DNA of 64,000 bases. It comes from Agarophyton chilense. Lineage: Eukaryota; Rhodophyta; Florideophyceae; Gracilariales; Gracilariaceae. Positions 35,344 through 44,569 of this stretch are shown here, one piece after another. The stretch covers positions 2,082,001-2,146,000 of the forward strand of contig JARGXX010000092.1 of the NCBI GenBank assembly GCA_030374765.1, given 5' to 3'. The first letter of the stretch is position 1, and each line of letters starts with the position of its first letter. The notes beneath the pieces are model-generated. The model saw nothing but the letters and a program-made list of their open reading frames with translations. It did no database searches and was not told the DNA's origin. A program made the translations under genes and the position numbers.

Positions 35344-37047
35344 ATGTCTGTTATTATCCCTTCCCAAACAACTAGCATTCATATTTCCTCTTGTATTATT
35401 GTAGATCTTTATCGATGCGCTCTTGATATAGCCACAAAGTCCCTCAAGGTCGTGAAACCCCGTCGTCGTCACCAGCCAAAGCCCCTGTGTTGCGTTTCTT
35501 TCGATTCTATTTTCTCTCGGCTAAATGAAAGAGCTTTTAAAAGAGCTTTTCGAGTGAGAAGGGAAGAATTCAAGCTGCTTTACGAAAAAATGTCACATAT
35601 GCTTCAAAAGAAAAAATTGATGGCTGCAAATTTTAAGCGGACGGTAATAGGAAGCGCAGATCTTTTGGGAATTACATTAAGAATGTTGGCCGGAGCTTGG
35701 TGTGTTGTGTAACGCAATGACGGGTTAAGTCAGCGCATGGGTCTCGACCGGTTGTTGCGTGGTAGAGCGGGTCCTAAGGTTCGAATCCTTGACGGCGGCA
35801 CTCCCAGAGTACTTGGTGCAATGGGCTGGCGTTTACTGCGTAGTCCTACAGGTTAGAGCTACGGAAACGATGGCTTGAAGACCAAAGGGTGGAACTAATA
35901 TACCAAAGGGGGTTATTTAGTATCCTAATGGTACCTACCGTACTCTAAGGGAGAAGCGTCACTCGAGCCAAGTAAATAGTACTGGCGAGGCGCTGAGATC
36001 TCCCTGGCACTGTAGTGTTAGTCTATTACACTAATTAAATTAATAATCTACATGAGTCCACCTGAGGTCGACCCGTACACGTGTCACATGCAAGATCCTT
36101 CGGGGCCCGGCAGCTTACCGGGCTCAACCGTTATTATCGCTCCTTCACATCTTGATATTGTGATAGGGTTTCAGATTGGAATACCTACCGTTTACGCGAT
36201 CTTTCATGAAGCAAGTAAGGCTTTGTTGAGCGTACTATCTTTACCAAAACTACCTACATCAGTGGAAGATTTAACGGAATTGGCATTTGGTTTCAAGCAC
36301 TCCCGACGGAAGATGAGTCGTTTGACGGGGTGTGTTGGCGCATTGGATGGAATTGTGGTACGTATTTGAAAGCCACAAATTCCACAAGCTGCGAGTTTTC
36401 TCTCTCGTAAGGGCTACTATTCATTGCCTGTTCAGGGATTATTTGATTCTCAATATCGGTTCTTGGACGTCTCCATTCGGTGTGTGGGCTCCACGGACGA
36501 TGCCCTCGCACACGCAGTTTCAGAGCTCGCGAAGTATCTGGCTCAGGGAGAGCTTTTATTTCAGTTCTGGATCTCTGGGGATGAGGCGTACATTTGCACG
36601 GAAAGCCTCATCGTTCCTATACCACAGTCGCCGGTTAGGTACTGGTACTAAGATGGCTTTAATTATTACCTTTCTTCACTATTAGTCCACGTCGAACAAG
36701 CCTTCGGCATGTTGATGGCACGATGGCGCATTCTGAGTAAGCTGGAATACAATTTAGATGTCTGTGCTGAAATTGTATGCGTTTGTATGAGGAGTCATAT
36801 ATTTTGTATTCATAATCGGAAGGTGAGTCTTGAAGATCTGACAGAAGATGAAGTATGCCAGAGAAATGAACATGTTCGTGCTTGGTATTCTACATGTAAG
36901 GACAGGACCTGGTGCGTTTCTGATACTGTCGATGTTTCAAAATCTGACACTCTTTCCCTAAAAAGAGAGTATCTTGTGGAAATAGCTAGAACCAATGGGC
37001 TTAGAAGACCCACCGGTTCTGGGGTACTGGATCGTTTCTATGAGTGA
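35344..37047 (+). pseudogene. Harbinger-type DDE transposase, split by a solo LTR
   Basis: Before the LTR (35344-35707) the frame has an N-terminal helix-turn-helix-like region (SIFSRLNERAFKRAFRVRRE, DLLGITLRMLAGA). After it (from about 36155) come GCVGALDGIVV with the first catalytic Asp, RKGYYSLPVQGLFDSQYRFL, GDEAYICTESLIVPI with the second Asp, and LLVHVEQAFGMLMARWRIL with the catalytic Glu. This matches the DDE_4 (PIF/Harbinger) pattern. The LTR plus duplication is 447 bp, a multiple of three, so the frame is the same on both sides. Stops TGA at 36367-36369 and TAA at 36649-36651 break it. Confidence 0.75.
35708..36149 (-). mobile_element. Solo LTR-A inside the Harbinger transposase
   Basis: A 442-bp inverted LTR-A running on the plus strand from TGTAACGC to CTCCTTCACA. 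Flanking 5-mers are TGTTG (35703-35707) and TCTTG (36150-36154), a target duplication with one change. No internal sequence remains, so it is a solo LTR. It shows that family A was active after the Harbinger copy had landed. Confidence 0.88.
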
Positions 37048-37835
37048 AACGGAGATAAGTAGTCTACAAATCTCTTCGTGACAACTCCGGAAGCAGACCT
37101 AAATCTCTTCATGCAAGCATGAAGTGTTCCATTGCTTTTTACGGATACAATGCTTCAAACGAGCATCAAGGGGTAGATGGTGAGCGGAATGTAGGGCAAG
37201 ATGGTGAGCGTGTAAGAGACGCTGGCGCCGCGCTCGCTCAATGGCGGGAGGGCTCACCCACGCGCAGCTTGTTCGCTCGCTTCGCATGGGCGTTGGACTG
37301 TGAAAGGGCGTTGCAAGACAACAGTTTAGTCGAGCGGAAACACGGCTATTGTGAACGGTATACTGCGAGAAGGAATTAAGAAGGCGATGGAGGAGTATCA
37401 TTAGGAACATGGCGCTCAACGAGCGCATGGTTTCTGTCCCAATATAGACAGAATCGTGATGGAGACTTTAATCACTAAAAGGCAAATGAGAGTTTAGAAC
37501 TAAAATGGTGACTGCTCCCACCTCCACCCGATGACTGGTCTCTGAAGATCTCCATTGTCATCAAGATCACATTAAAAATAAGATAGGAGAAAGAAAAACA
37601 TAAACGTGCGGTACCAATTCCTAAATGCAGAAGATAAGAGAGAGAGAGATCACAACAGAAGTCAGACATTATTCTCTGTATCGCTTTCGCATCGATTCTT
37701 CTCGCAATGAAGCTTGTAGCGGTTCTTGTTTCTGACGTAGGTCTTTTTCAAAATCTCCTTTATGTCTTCGTCATCAAATTCCACAGCCCTCTTGTACCGT
37801 TCCGCGCTCGTTATGATTTCGTCGACCAGTTGTTT
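37048..37835. other. Spacer between the two convergent Harbinger ORFs
   Basis: Short frames only. A plus-strand frame at 37119-37379 has no recognisable domain. A GA-rich run, AGAGAGAGAGA, lies near 37631-37651. Confidence 0.4.
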
Positions 37836-38697
37836 TTACTCCTTTGCCCGAACTGTGCTATTGCCATCTATTTGTTGCGTATCCACCCTCCTATTCTGAA
37901 TCTCGATCTTCTTCCCAACAACGTCATGGATCTTGTCAATGCTCTTTTCAAAGCTTCGGTGAATGTTCTCACTGAGCCTCTTCGATAAAAACTTTCGTTC
38001 CTGCAGTACCTGTCCGTCAGCAGTTTTCACTCTTTCATCACGAACTCCAAGAGGTGAATCGATCAGTTTGGTTGCAGCTTGCAACAGATTGGTGTATTGT
38101 TTACTTATTCCGACCTTGCACACAATGAAAATGATAAGAGAGCGCTTCGATTCCACGGTAAATTCCTCCTTTTTTGTATAGGTAAAAAAGTGCAGAATGC
38201 CATCGGGATCAATTTGGTCCGAAGCAGACCAATTATGGAAAACCTTCGTATAGTTCTTCTTCAGAATCGCCCCACTTCGTTCGCGCAACGGACGTTGGTT
38301 CGTATCTACGTCATCAAGAAAAGAGGAAAAAACATCCCTCGAGTCTACAGCATGATTATTAAACCGAACAGAAATTCCGGCCCACATTGATTCCTTAGTC
38401 ACCTTTGCATCTAATTGCGCCCTCGATAGCTCAAGTTCTGTGCCTCTTGATAGATAATTGCATCTCTCGTCATCTCGGAGAAGCATCATTAGATGTGCTA
38501 ATTCGTTCTTGTAGAAATCCGGTTTCTCCGCAGTGTCTGCAATGCTGTTTTTGGCCTTCAGAACTTTGTTGATCGCACGAGTGACTTGTGCATGTTTGGA
38601 ACGATTCACACTACCAAGGAAATTCCGCACTTCTGGAAGAACACCCCATGTCCAATTTCTGAATCTCTTCTTCTTCCTAAAACAAGAAACTCTTCAG
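37836..38697 (-). CDS. SANT/Myb-like accessory protein of the Harbinger-like element
   Basis: At least 264 codons. The frame is open upstream to about 38697 without an ATG, so the first exon or start is unresolved. Near residues 60-150 of the 264-codon frame is a SANT/trihelix-like pattern: LMMLLRDDERCNYL, ESMWAGISVRFNN, RERSGAILKKNYTKVFHNW, then QIDPDGILHFF. The tail is basic and helix-prone. Harbinger ORF1 proteins of this kind bind the transposon ends and help import the transposase into the nucleus in characterised systems. Position, opposite strand and convergence with the transposase support this. A TTTTAG acceptor-like site near 38679-38684 hints at an upstream intron. Confidence 0.55.
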
Positions 38698-39854
38698 CTC
38701 TTCATTCTGCTTCAGAAATATAGAAAGAGAAACACCGTTAGCATTTTAAAGGTAAATATGCAATAAAATACGAGTAATAAGTTCCTGCTTTGACATGTTT
38801 CTCTGTTTCAGCTTCCAATGTTTGCTGACTTGGTGCATATATCTGGCTTTATGCAACATAAGATAGGTATAAAGATGACTTTGACGATCCGACTCTTCAA
38901 AAAAAAACGATTAGAAATTTGACTATGACCATTAGAAGTCTGTGTAGCCTAGAAAGTTATTATTTGCTCTGAAAGTGACGCACAAGGTCTTAAAGAAGGC
39001 TGTATTATGAAAACGTTGCTTTTTTAGATAGCAAACATATGTTTTAGTGTTGGCTACCTCGATTACATGAAAACAAAAAAATGAGAGAGAGAAGATTATA
39101 TAATGACGAGAGAATTTGTTATGATGCTCTCGTAAAATATTCAAATACATAGCAATATATATTCACAGTATGAATATCAAACTCTTGAATACTAGAAACA
39201 CAAAAATCACTGGGACAAGGGCCATCGTTTGTCGATGGATGTATCAAATGTGGTTTTACGGTAACTAGTTCATCCCGAAGAATTTCGAGACGCAGTTTTT
39301 GCTTTTGCGGACTCTTATGCAAAAATACGGAACGGGAGAAACAGAACACTAGAGAAGAGTTATCATAGAGATGTTCAGGTACTTGTTGGATTTCTAAGGT
39401 AATATGGGACTGTTTGTCGAAGTTATGTCGCTTTTATTGATGTTGCTAATTCTTTTGGGGTGGAGAATGCTTAAATGCGGGGAAGACGCTGTGAGCGGAG
39501 TTGGGAAAGATTCGGTCTGTTGTTGATATATTGGGGTGTTTGAAATGCGTTTATTGTCCATGAGAGGCTCATGGCGTTGTACAAATGGAGGGAAATCGAG
39601 TACTCGCAAAGTGCAGGTGGAGATTAAAGAGTACTCTGGCGGCCGACGCAGCCGCGAACCCTTGTTTATTCTCCATCTGCATCGGATACTTTGCGCCCTA
39701 GATTTGTGGGGCTTGAGCAGGGCAGACCAGGAGCATAACTTGTCGTCCAGCAATGTATTGGGTTGCAACAAAAACCCCAGACGGGTCATTTTAAGAAAAG
39801 CGTGGGGTCTCTGTAGACGCCCAATCACAATGCCACACGTGCGTTCACGGTCAA
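38698..39854. other. Right-hand subterminal region of the Harbinger-like element
   Basis: AT-rich DNA with short frames. A minus-strand frame at 39394-39828 (144 codons) has no recognisable domain and is probably incidental. Confidence 0.35.
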
Positions 39855-39890
39855 GTTCACGCGTGAATCACGCCTAGTTAAGAACGGGCC
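39855..39890 (-). repeat. Right terminal inverted repeat of the Harbinger-like element
   Basis: Reads GGCCCGTTCTTAACT from the outside inward and contains TTCACGCGTGAA, a 12-base palindrome. It matches the left end at 32 of 36 positions. Confidence 0.7.
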
Positions 39891-40015
39891 AGATGGTAGT
39901 ATAGAGAAATGAACGATGCTTTGAGGTTGTTGATGAACAAGACAGGCTCTTTTAGTGAGGTAGTCGAGGCCAGATAGTTCGGGTTTTATACAAAAGCACC
40001 ACTCAGAATTCTAAA

Positions 40016-40224
40016 AGTTTGAGTGCGTCTACCAAAGTTTGGACGCCTCTTCGAATGCTTGGGCTCCTCTACCAATGCTTGGGTGCCTCTACTTACTAAA
40101 TCTACGCGACAGAGAGCAATTGCCGCTGCCTTGTAAGTGACACAAAGATCGAAAGCGCCTCTTCTGACTGCATCTACGCGTCAGAGAGGGAACGCTGCGG
40201 TCGAGTCAGTCGCACAAAGGTCGG
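40016..40224. repeat. Two degenerate tandem repeats downstream of rsmH
   Basis: Four imperfect 20-base units occupy 40016-40095 (core TGCTTGGGTGCCTCTACCAA). Next to them, two related blocks of about 65 bases, 40092-40154 and 40158-40224, share ATCTACGCG, CAGAGAG and CACAAAG in order. This is the spacer between the Harbinger-like element and the rsmH stop. Confidence 0.6.
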
Positions 40225-40317
40225 ATCGGCCCCCAACGGAACGTTTGTGGTGCTTTCTGCAGCCCTAATAATAATTGACTTCATATTAGGCCAATGGTCT
40301 TATAGACATTAGAGGGG

Positions 40318-41448
40318 TCAAGCCAGAACAGCCCCTGAATGACTACGATACTTGTTAATCTTGCTCGCAGGCATTTCATTGGTCCCCAATCTCTCTACAA
40401 CTCGGAGTTTAGCGCTTCTAGCTCTGGGATTCCGTTCACATTCGTCTGCACTCGCAACCACAGGTTTCTTCGTAATTAGCTTGACCCCACCTCGCCGTTT
40501 CGACGCGCTCTTAAAAACTCGTTTGGCTATTCTATCTTCCAGAGAATGGAAACTGATCACCGCAACCCTTCCACGCGGCGTTAGTTTATCAACTGCCTCT
40601 GTTAGCGCTTCCTCCAGAGCTGATAGCTCATCATTGGTGGCGATGCGGAACGCTTGAAATACTTGAGTGGCTGGATGCATTCCCTTCTTTTTCCACCCCT
40701 TTACTCGCTCCACTATCCTGGCTAATTGTTTAGTTGTGCGTATGACGTCGGCCTCCCGCTCCGTCACAATTGCTCTTGCAATTTGACGGGACATACGTTC
40801 TTCGCCCAGCTCCCAAAACATGGTTGCCAGCTCTTCCTCTGTTGCACCGTGAAGCAAATCTTGAGCCGACAAACCTGTGCAAGACATGCGCATATCAATA
40901 GGGCCATCGTTTGTGAAACTAAATCCACGTTCACCTTGATCTAGTTGCATAGATGATGTTCCGATATCTAGTAAAATCGAGTGCACCGCTCCAATGCCCA
41001 GTTTTTGGAGCACCGTACTGAAGCAGCGGAAGTCCGAGCGAATGAGACGTACATTATCGAAGTCGACTAGCGTGTTTTTAGCGATCTCCAGAGCATGCGG
41101 GTCTTTGTCCAGCGCGATGTATTCATCGATATGTTTGTGAAGTAAAAGATGTTTGGCATGGCCGCCCGCCCCGACCGTGCAATCCAAAAAGGAAGGGATA
41201 TGAGAAGGAAATGAGGAACAAACCTCAGAGACCAGTACCGGAGTATGAGGGAGTGAGGTCGATTTTTGAGTTGATAGAATCGGAAGTCCAAGAGCGGTAG
41301 TTGTGAACCAAACCAGGCTCTTTTTCCGTTGAAAGGGTTGAAAATGCGTCAAGGCGCTTCGCGGGAAGAATGCGTGAGCAAAGCCTACTGCAGAGGCGAT
41401 CGAAGTATGACTCATAGCGGTCACTAGCTCCTCGGTCATGTGGTACAC
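40318..41448 (-). CDS. 16S/12S-type rRNA (cytosine-N4) methyltransferase RsmH (MraW), organellar
   Basis: A complete single-exon gene of 376 codons. It should methylate the N4 of the cytosine equivalent to C1402 in bacterial-type small-subunit rRNA using S-adenosylmethionine. Hallmarks in order: LPHTPVLVSEV (about 66), the SAM-binding LDCTVGAGGHAKHLL (about 88), LDKDPHA, LLDIGTSSMQLDQGERGFSF (about 160), GPIDMRMS, GEERMSRQIARAIV, HPATQVFQAFRIATNDEL, GRVAVISFHSLEDRIAKRVF, and NPRARSAKLRVVERL near the end. About 60 extra N-terminal residues, rich in Ser, Ala and basic residues, look like a transit peptide. Met12 (41415) is an equally good start. The plastid or mitochondrion is the likely site; which one is not decided. 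It is divergent from the hydrolase gene. Confidence 0.93.
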   Translation of the reverse strand: MYHMTEELVTAMSHTSIASAVGFAHAFFPRSALTHFQPFQRKKSLVWFTTTALGLPILSTQKSTSLPHTPVLVSEVCSSFPSHIPSFLDCTVGAGGHAKHLLLHKHIDEYIALDKDPHALEIAKNTLVDFDNVRLIRSDFRCFSTVLQKLGIGAVHSILLDIGTSSMQLDQGERGFSFTNDGPIDMRMSCTGLSAQDLLHGATEEELATMFWELGEERMSRQIARAIVTEREADVIRTTKQLARIVERVKGWKKKGMHPATQVFQAFRIATNDELSALEEALTEAVDKLTPRGRVAVISFHSLEDRIAKRVFKSASKRRGGVKLITKKPVVASADECERNPRARSAKLRVVERLGTNEMPASKINKYRSHSGAVLA

Positions 41449-41714
41449 TCAAAAGAACGAACGGAAGGGCACGAGGCGTCAGCGCTAGAAGACGACTGAA
41501 TCGAAGCTCTCTTTCCAAGTCGTATGGCCAGCAATTTAGCAAATCTGAGGCGCAATCACCAAAACTTTGACGCTCAATAAAAGGGAAAAAGTGTATAGCC
41601 GGTGCTGAAAATGTGGCTGTCACTTTATCATCAACTCTTCCCGTTATCAACCCGCCCGTACACTCTACACAGGAGATGGTGCCGTGGTAGAGTTCACTAC
41701 TCACAGATATCGTA
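41449..41714. promoter_or_regulatory. Shared divergent promoter region
   Basis: 266 bases separate the start codons of rsmH (-) and the FSH1-family gene (+). Both promoters must lie here or overlap the coding starts. I see no convincing TATA box. The minus-strand frame running through it is a shadow. Confidence 0.5.
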
Positions 41715-42581
41715 ATGACAAAGAAACCTCTACGAATCGCATGTTTGCACGGATACTGTCAAAACTCATTGAGTTTTCGCCGCAAAACTGGTTCGCTCCG
41801 AAAATCATTGACCCGATCAACAGAAAGAGTGCGAGCAGATCTTAGTTCCAGCCCTTTCACCCCCGCAGATGATAATTCTCCTCTCTGTGAACTAGTCTAC
41901 CTGGATGCACCGTTCGTTGTTGAACAACACCTGACAGCCCCTGCCACACCATTGTCGTACAAGGATCCCAATAGTGACAACTACGCAGTCCTGCGTCCCA
42001 CAAACATACGATTTCAAGCTACCTATGGTTCTCCTGAATCTGCGCCACGTGCATGGTGGATTGCTGACAGACAACGAACTACGTACATTGGCTTAAACCA
42101 CACTATCTCATACTTAGCGGACGTGTTCAAAGAAAGCGTAAGTATTACAATGTCATCCCTTTTATACAAGCTTTATTATCTGACATAAACGAGTCAGCAT
42201 TTTGACGGCGTACTGGGATTCTCGCAAGGGGCCGTTCTTGCATCGATTCTGTGCGCAGTGCGAGAACAACCAGCCTTTGAATCGTTACAATTTGCGCTCC
42301 TTTTTTCCGGGTTTCAATCCCGTGCAACTGTGCATCAGCCGTTCTATGAAAAATCAATCAAAGTACCGAGCTTTCACGTGTGGGGTGAGCAAGACGGGAT
42401 AGTTCCGCCAAAGAGGAGCGAAGAGCTCAAAGATAAATTTGAAAGGCAGACCAGAAGCCATTACGTGCATCAAAAAGGGCACCTGGTACCAAGCGATGCA
42501 GGTGTGAGACGTGCGGTATCACGATTTCTACTCCCATTTTCCTATAAGATCAACGAGCTTCAAGTAAGCGCGACTTTATGA
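41715..42581 (+). CDS. FSH1-family serine hydrolase, one 60-nt intron
   Basis: Exon 1 is 41715-42137 and exon 2 is 42198-42581, separated by a GTAAGT...TCAG intron (42138-42197) in phase 0, giving 267-268 residues, normal for the family. The N-terminus RIACLHGYCQNSLSFRRKTG is the FSH1 signature. The splice joins YLADVFKES to HFDGVLGFSQGAV, placing the nucleophile Ser at about residue 150 (GFSQG). The acid is Asp at about 207 (VWGEQDGIVP) and the base His at about 236 (QKGHLVP), so the alpha/beta-hydrolase triad is complete. FSH1/OVCA2 proteins are esterases; the natural substrate here is unknown. No signal peptide is evident. Confidence 0.9.
42138..42197 (+). other. 60-nt intron of the FSH1-family gene
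   Basis: Donor GTAAGT, acceptor GAGTCAG. The length is a multiple of three, but an in-frame TAA near its end (42186-42188) would stop translation if it were retained. Confidence 0.88.
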
Positions 42582-42719
42582 GTCAACGCCTGCTGCCTCG
42601 AAGCGAAGATGTTTGAAATGCTTGGCGTCTTCGAGATGGGCGATGTTGTTCTTGTATTTGGGAACGGAGAGCACGGAGGAGCTCATCATGTGCATCTGCC
42701 GTCGACGTTGTCACACTGT

Positions 42720-43196
42720 TCACACGGTAATGAGATTGTGCAGGGTGGAAGTCGCTATATTGGACAAAATGTCATCATCATTTCTGAGCAAAAGGTTAGT
42801 TCAACAGCTAGATATAGAGAGATAAATGTACCAATGGCGGTTCATAATGATTTGACCTGGATATACGTACACAGCGCGGCGACGCACTTCATTATCAAAC
42901 TGTTGAGCAGTGAGTTGGCCCATGATGGGTTCACAGTTTCGGTTGAACACGGAATATGCCGAAGGTCCAATCCGCCGTTCCCCTAGGTTAGTTAAGATGA
43001 TGTAGAAGACAGTCGCTATGATGTACAATTGCAATGCTCCTATGTCGAACGTTACGGCAATATAGGCACCACCAAGCCATACAATTAATGCCAGAATACG
43101 AATCCAGTGCGTTTGCATAAATTTCAACAGCTTGGGAAGGCGTGCACCGTGTTCATCCTCGGCAGGATGATGTTCTAGAGTTGATGACTGTGCCAT
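42720..43196 (-). CDS. SAYSvFN-domain membrane protein (SAYSD1-like)
   Basis: A small protein with two hydrophobic stretches (ILALIVWLGGAYIAVTF and LQLYIIATVFYIILTNL) followed by the diagnostic SAYSVFN motif, then IMGQLTAQQFDNEVRR. In mammals SAYSD1 is an ER-associated protein linked to quality control at the translocon; the role here is inferred from that. Reading straight through ends at 42801 (131 residues). A GTACGT donor at 42870 and CTAAC...CTCAG acceptor at 42784 would give an 87-nt intron and a 129-residue protein ending at 42720. I prefer the spliced form but only moderately. It converges with the hydrolase gene. A young copia element lies 258 bp upstream of its ATG. Confidence 0.82.
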
Positions 43197-43454
43197 GGCG
43201 TCCTATTTCGTTCCTCGATATGCAAGTAGTCTGTTGCGCCCTACTACAAAAATGGAAGCTGCCAACAAAGAGAGGCATATGGATACCCGCCAGGCGGTGA
43301 TAGTAATTTCAGCTGAGTTCGTAGTTGCACAGCCAGGTGTGAAGAACAAATGTGTAACACTGACGGGTGGTTTGGAAGAAGAGGGGGAACTCACGCAGCG
43401 TGCCAACACGAACTTGGTGAGCTGGCTGGGAATGCTGTATTATTTGGTACTCTA

Positions 43455-43552
43455 TGACAGACCGTACACGTTGCCTCCAGACCAAGGAATAGATAGCCCA
43501 CCAGACGCCGACGTCGACCCAAGTAAAGTGAGACATCTTGTGCACTCCGTCA
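43455..43552 (+). repeat. Copia 5' LTR
   Basis: 98 bp, beginning TGACAGACCG and ending ACTCCGTCA (TGAC/GTCA termini). Confidence 0.93.
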
Positions 43553-43564
43553 GGTTATGGGCCC
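43553..43564 (+). other. Copia primer-binding site, half-tRNA type
   Basis: GGTTATGGGCCC directly follows the LTR. It is complementary to GGGCCCAUAACC, the anticodon arm of eukaryotic initiator tRNA-Met, rather than to a tRNA 3' end. Drosophila copia and yeast Ty5 are known to use such cleaved initiator-tRNA fragments. Confidence 0.75.
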
Positions 43565-43721
43565 TCACTCACAAATCGATCCCACATCCGCACGATCCCG
43601 CCGACTCCGCCGCCGCCAAGAGCAAGCACCATTCGTCGACATAAAAGCGGACCTCTTAAGACTCGTCTACCAAGAACAAAAGTATACCTTACAAGCAGAT
43701 AACACCACACACCATCACACC

Positions 43722-44560
43722 ATGGCGAACGACTCCAAATCCGAAATCCCACAACTCTAAAGAGCAAACTACGGACCTTGGCTCGTAGCGCTACGCGCCT
43801 ACGCACGACGCAACGAGTGCCTAGATCATCTCACAAACAACCTACCCAAACCACAAGCAGCTGCTGAACTCAAATCATTCAACAACAAGGAAGACCTGTT
43901 CATCGAAAAAATAGTATCCGCGACTCCCACAGATATCCTAAACCTACTGATAACACCAGAAAGCGATCCATCACCACAAGATCTCCTGCAGTACATAACG
44001 AACCATCTTAACACGGCAAACCAAGACAACCACAAATACCTGAAACAAGAAGCGGAAGACACCATCTTCGAACCTGGGATGGACATTACGGAGTATCTCG
44101 AGAAGCATCTAGATATCAGAGCTCGTATGGTAGCCGCCAGATACCCGGGAATATCAGACCAAAGCCTCACAGTCTCTTTCATGATCGAGGGACTAAAACA
44201 CAATCCAGACACCGCACAGATTGGCGTCACCTTCTTCTCAACAAAACCCAGCACCCCACAAGAATTTTCCAGCCAATTCAAAATGATACACAAATATGTA
44301 CACACAGCATCCTGCACTTTCGGACTCTCTGCCCACGGCCTTACCGGGGACCACACACGTACTCCTACCCAACGCCAACGGACTCATACCACCCCGCGGT
44401 ACAGAGAGCGCCACGCGAACCCGTGCCAGCACCACATCGCCCTCGGCGTGCGCTCTCCACGCCATACAGACACTGAGTGCCGAGACCCCAACCACCCGCG
44501 TCACAGAAACGAACGCGCACCAGCCCGCGGCCGACGCCCACAACCGCGCGCTCGGGCCCT
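43722..44560 (+). pseudogene. gag region of the copia element (fossil)
   Basis: Starts MANDSKSEIPQL and continues through a gag-like helical region (LDHLTNNLPKPQAAAELKSF, SFMIEGLKHNPDTAQ). The end is rich in Arg, His and Thr. It is part of a broken element. Confidence 0.75.
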
Positions 44561-44569
44561 ATATGTCGT

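Larger units (their letters stand above)
34801..39890 (+). mobile_element. PIF/Harbinger-like DNA transposon, about 5.1 kb
   Basis: The terminal inverted repeats at 34801-34836 and 39855-39890 match at 32 of 36 positions. Inside are a DDE transposase on the plus strand (35344-37047) and a SANT/Myb-like ORF on the minus strand (about 37836-38697), arranged tail to tail. Two such proteins are the hallmark of PIF/Harbinger elements. The transposase is interrupted by a solo LTR-A and by two in-frame stops, so this copy is not autonomous. Flanking triplets TGA and AGA do not match perfectly, so the target duplication is unproven. Confidence 0.65.

Noticed and set aside
41225-41704. Minus-strand 159-codon frame in the rsmH/hydrolase spacer
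   Set aside because: It overlaps the rsmH N-terminal coding region in another frame and the shared promoter, and has no domain.
42609-42986. Plus-strand 125-codon frame downstream of the hydrolase
   Set aside because: It is antisense to the conserved SAYSvFN gene and has no family of its own.
43195-43644. Plus-strand 149-codon frame starting beside the SAYSD1-like ATG
   Set aside because: It begins at the complement of that start region, has no recognisable domain and runs across the copia 5' LTR boundary, so it is a composite shadow frame.
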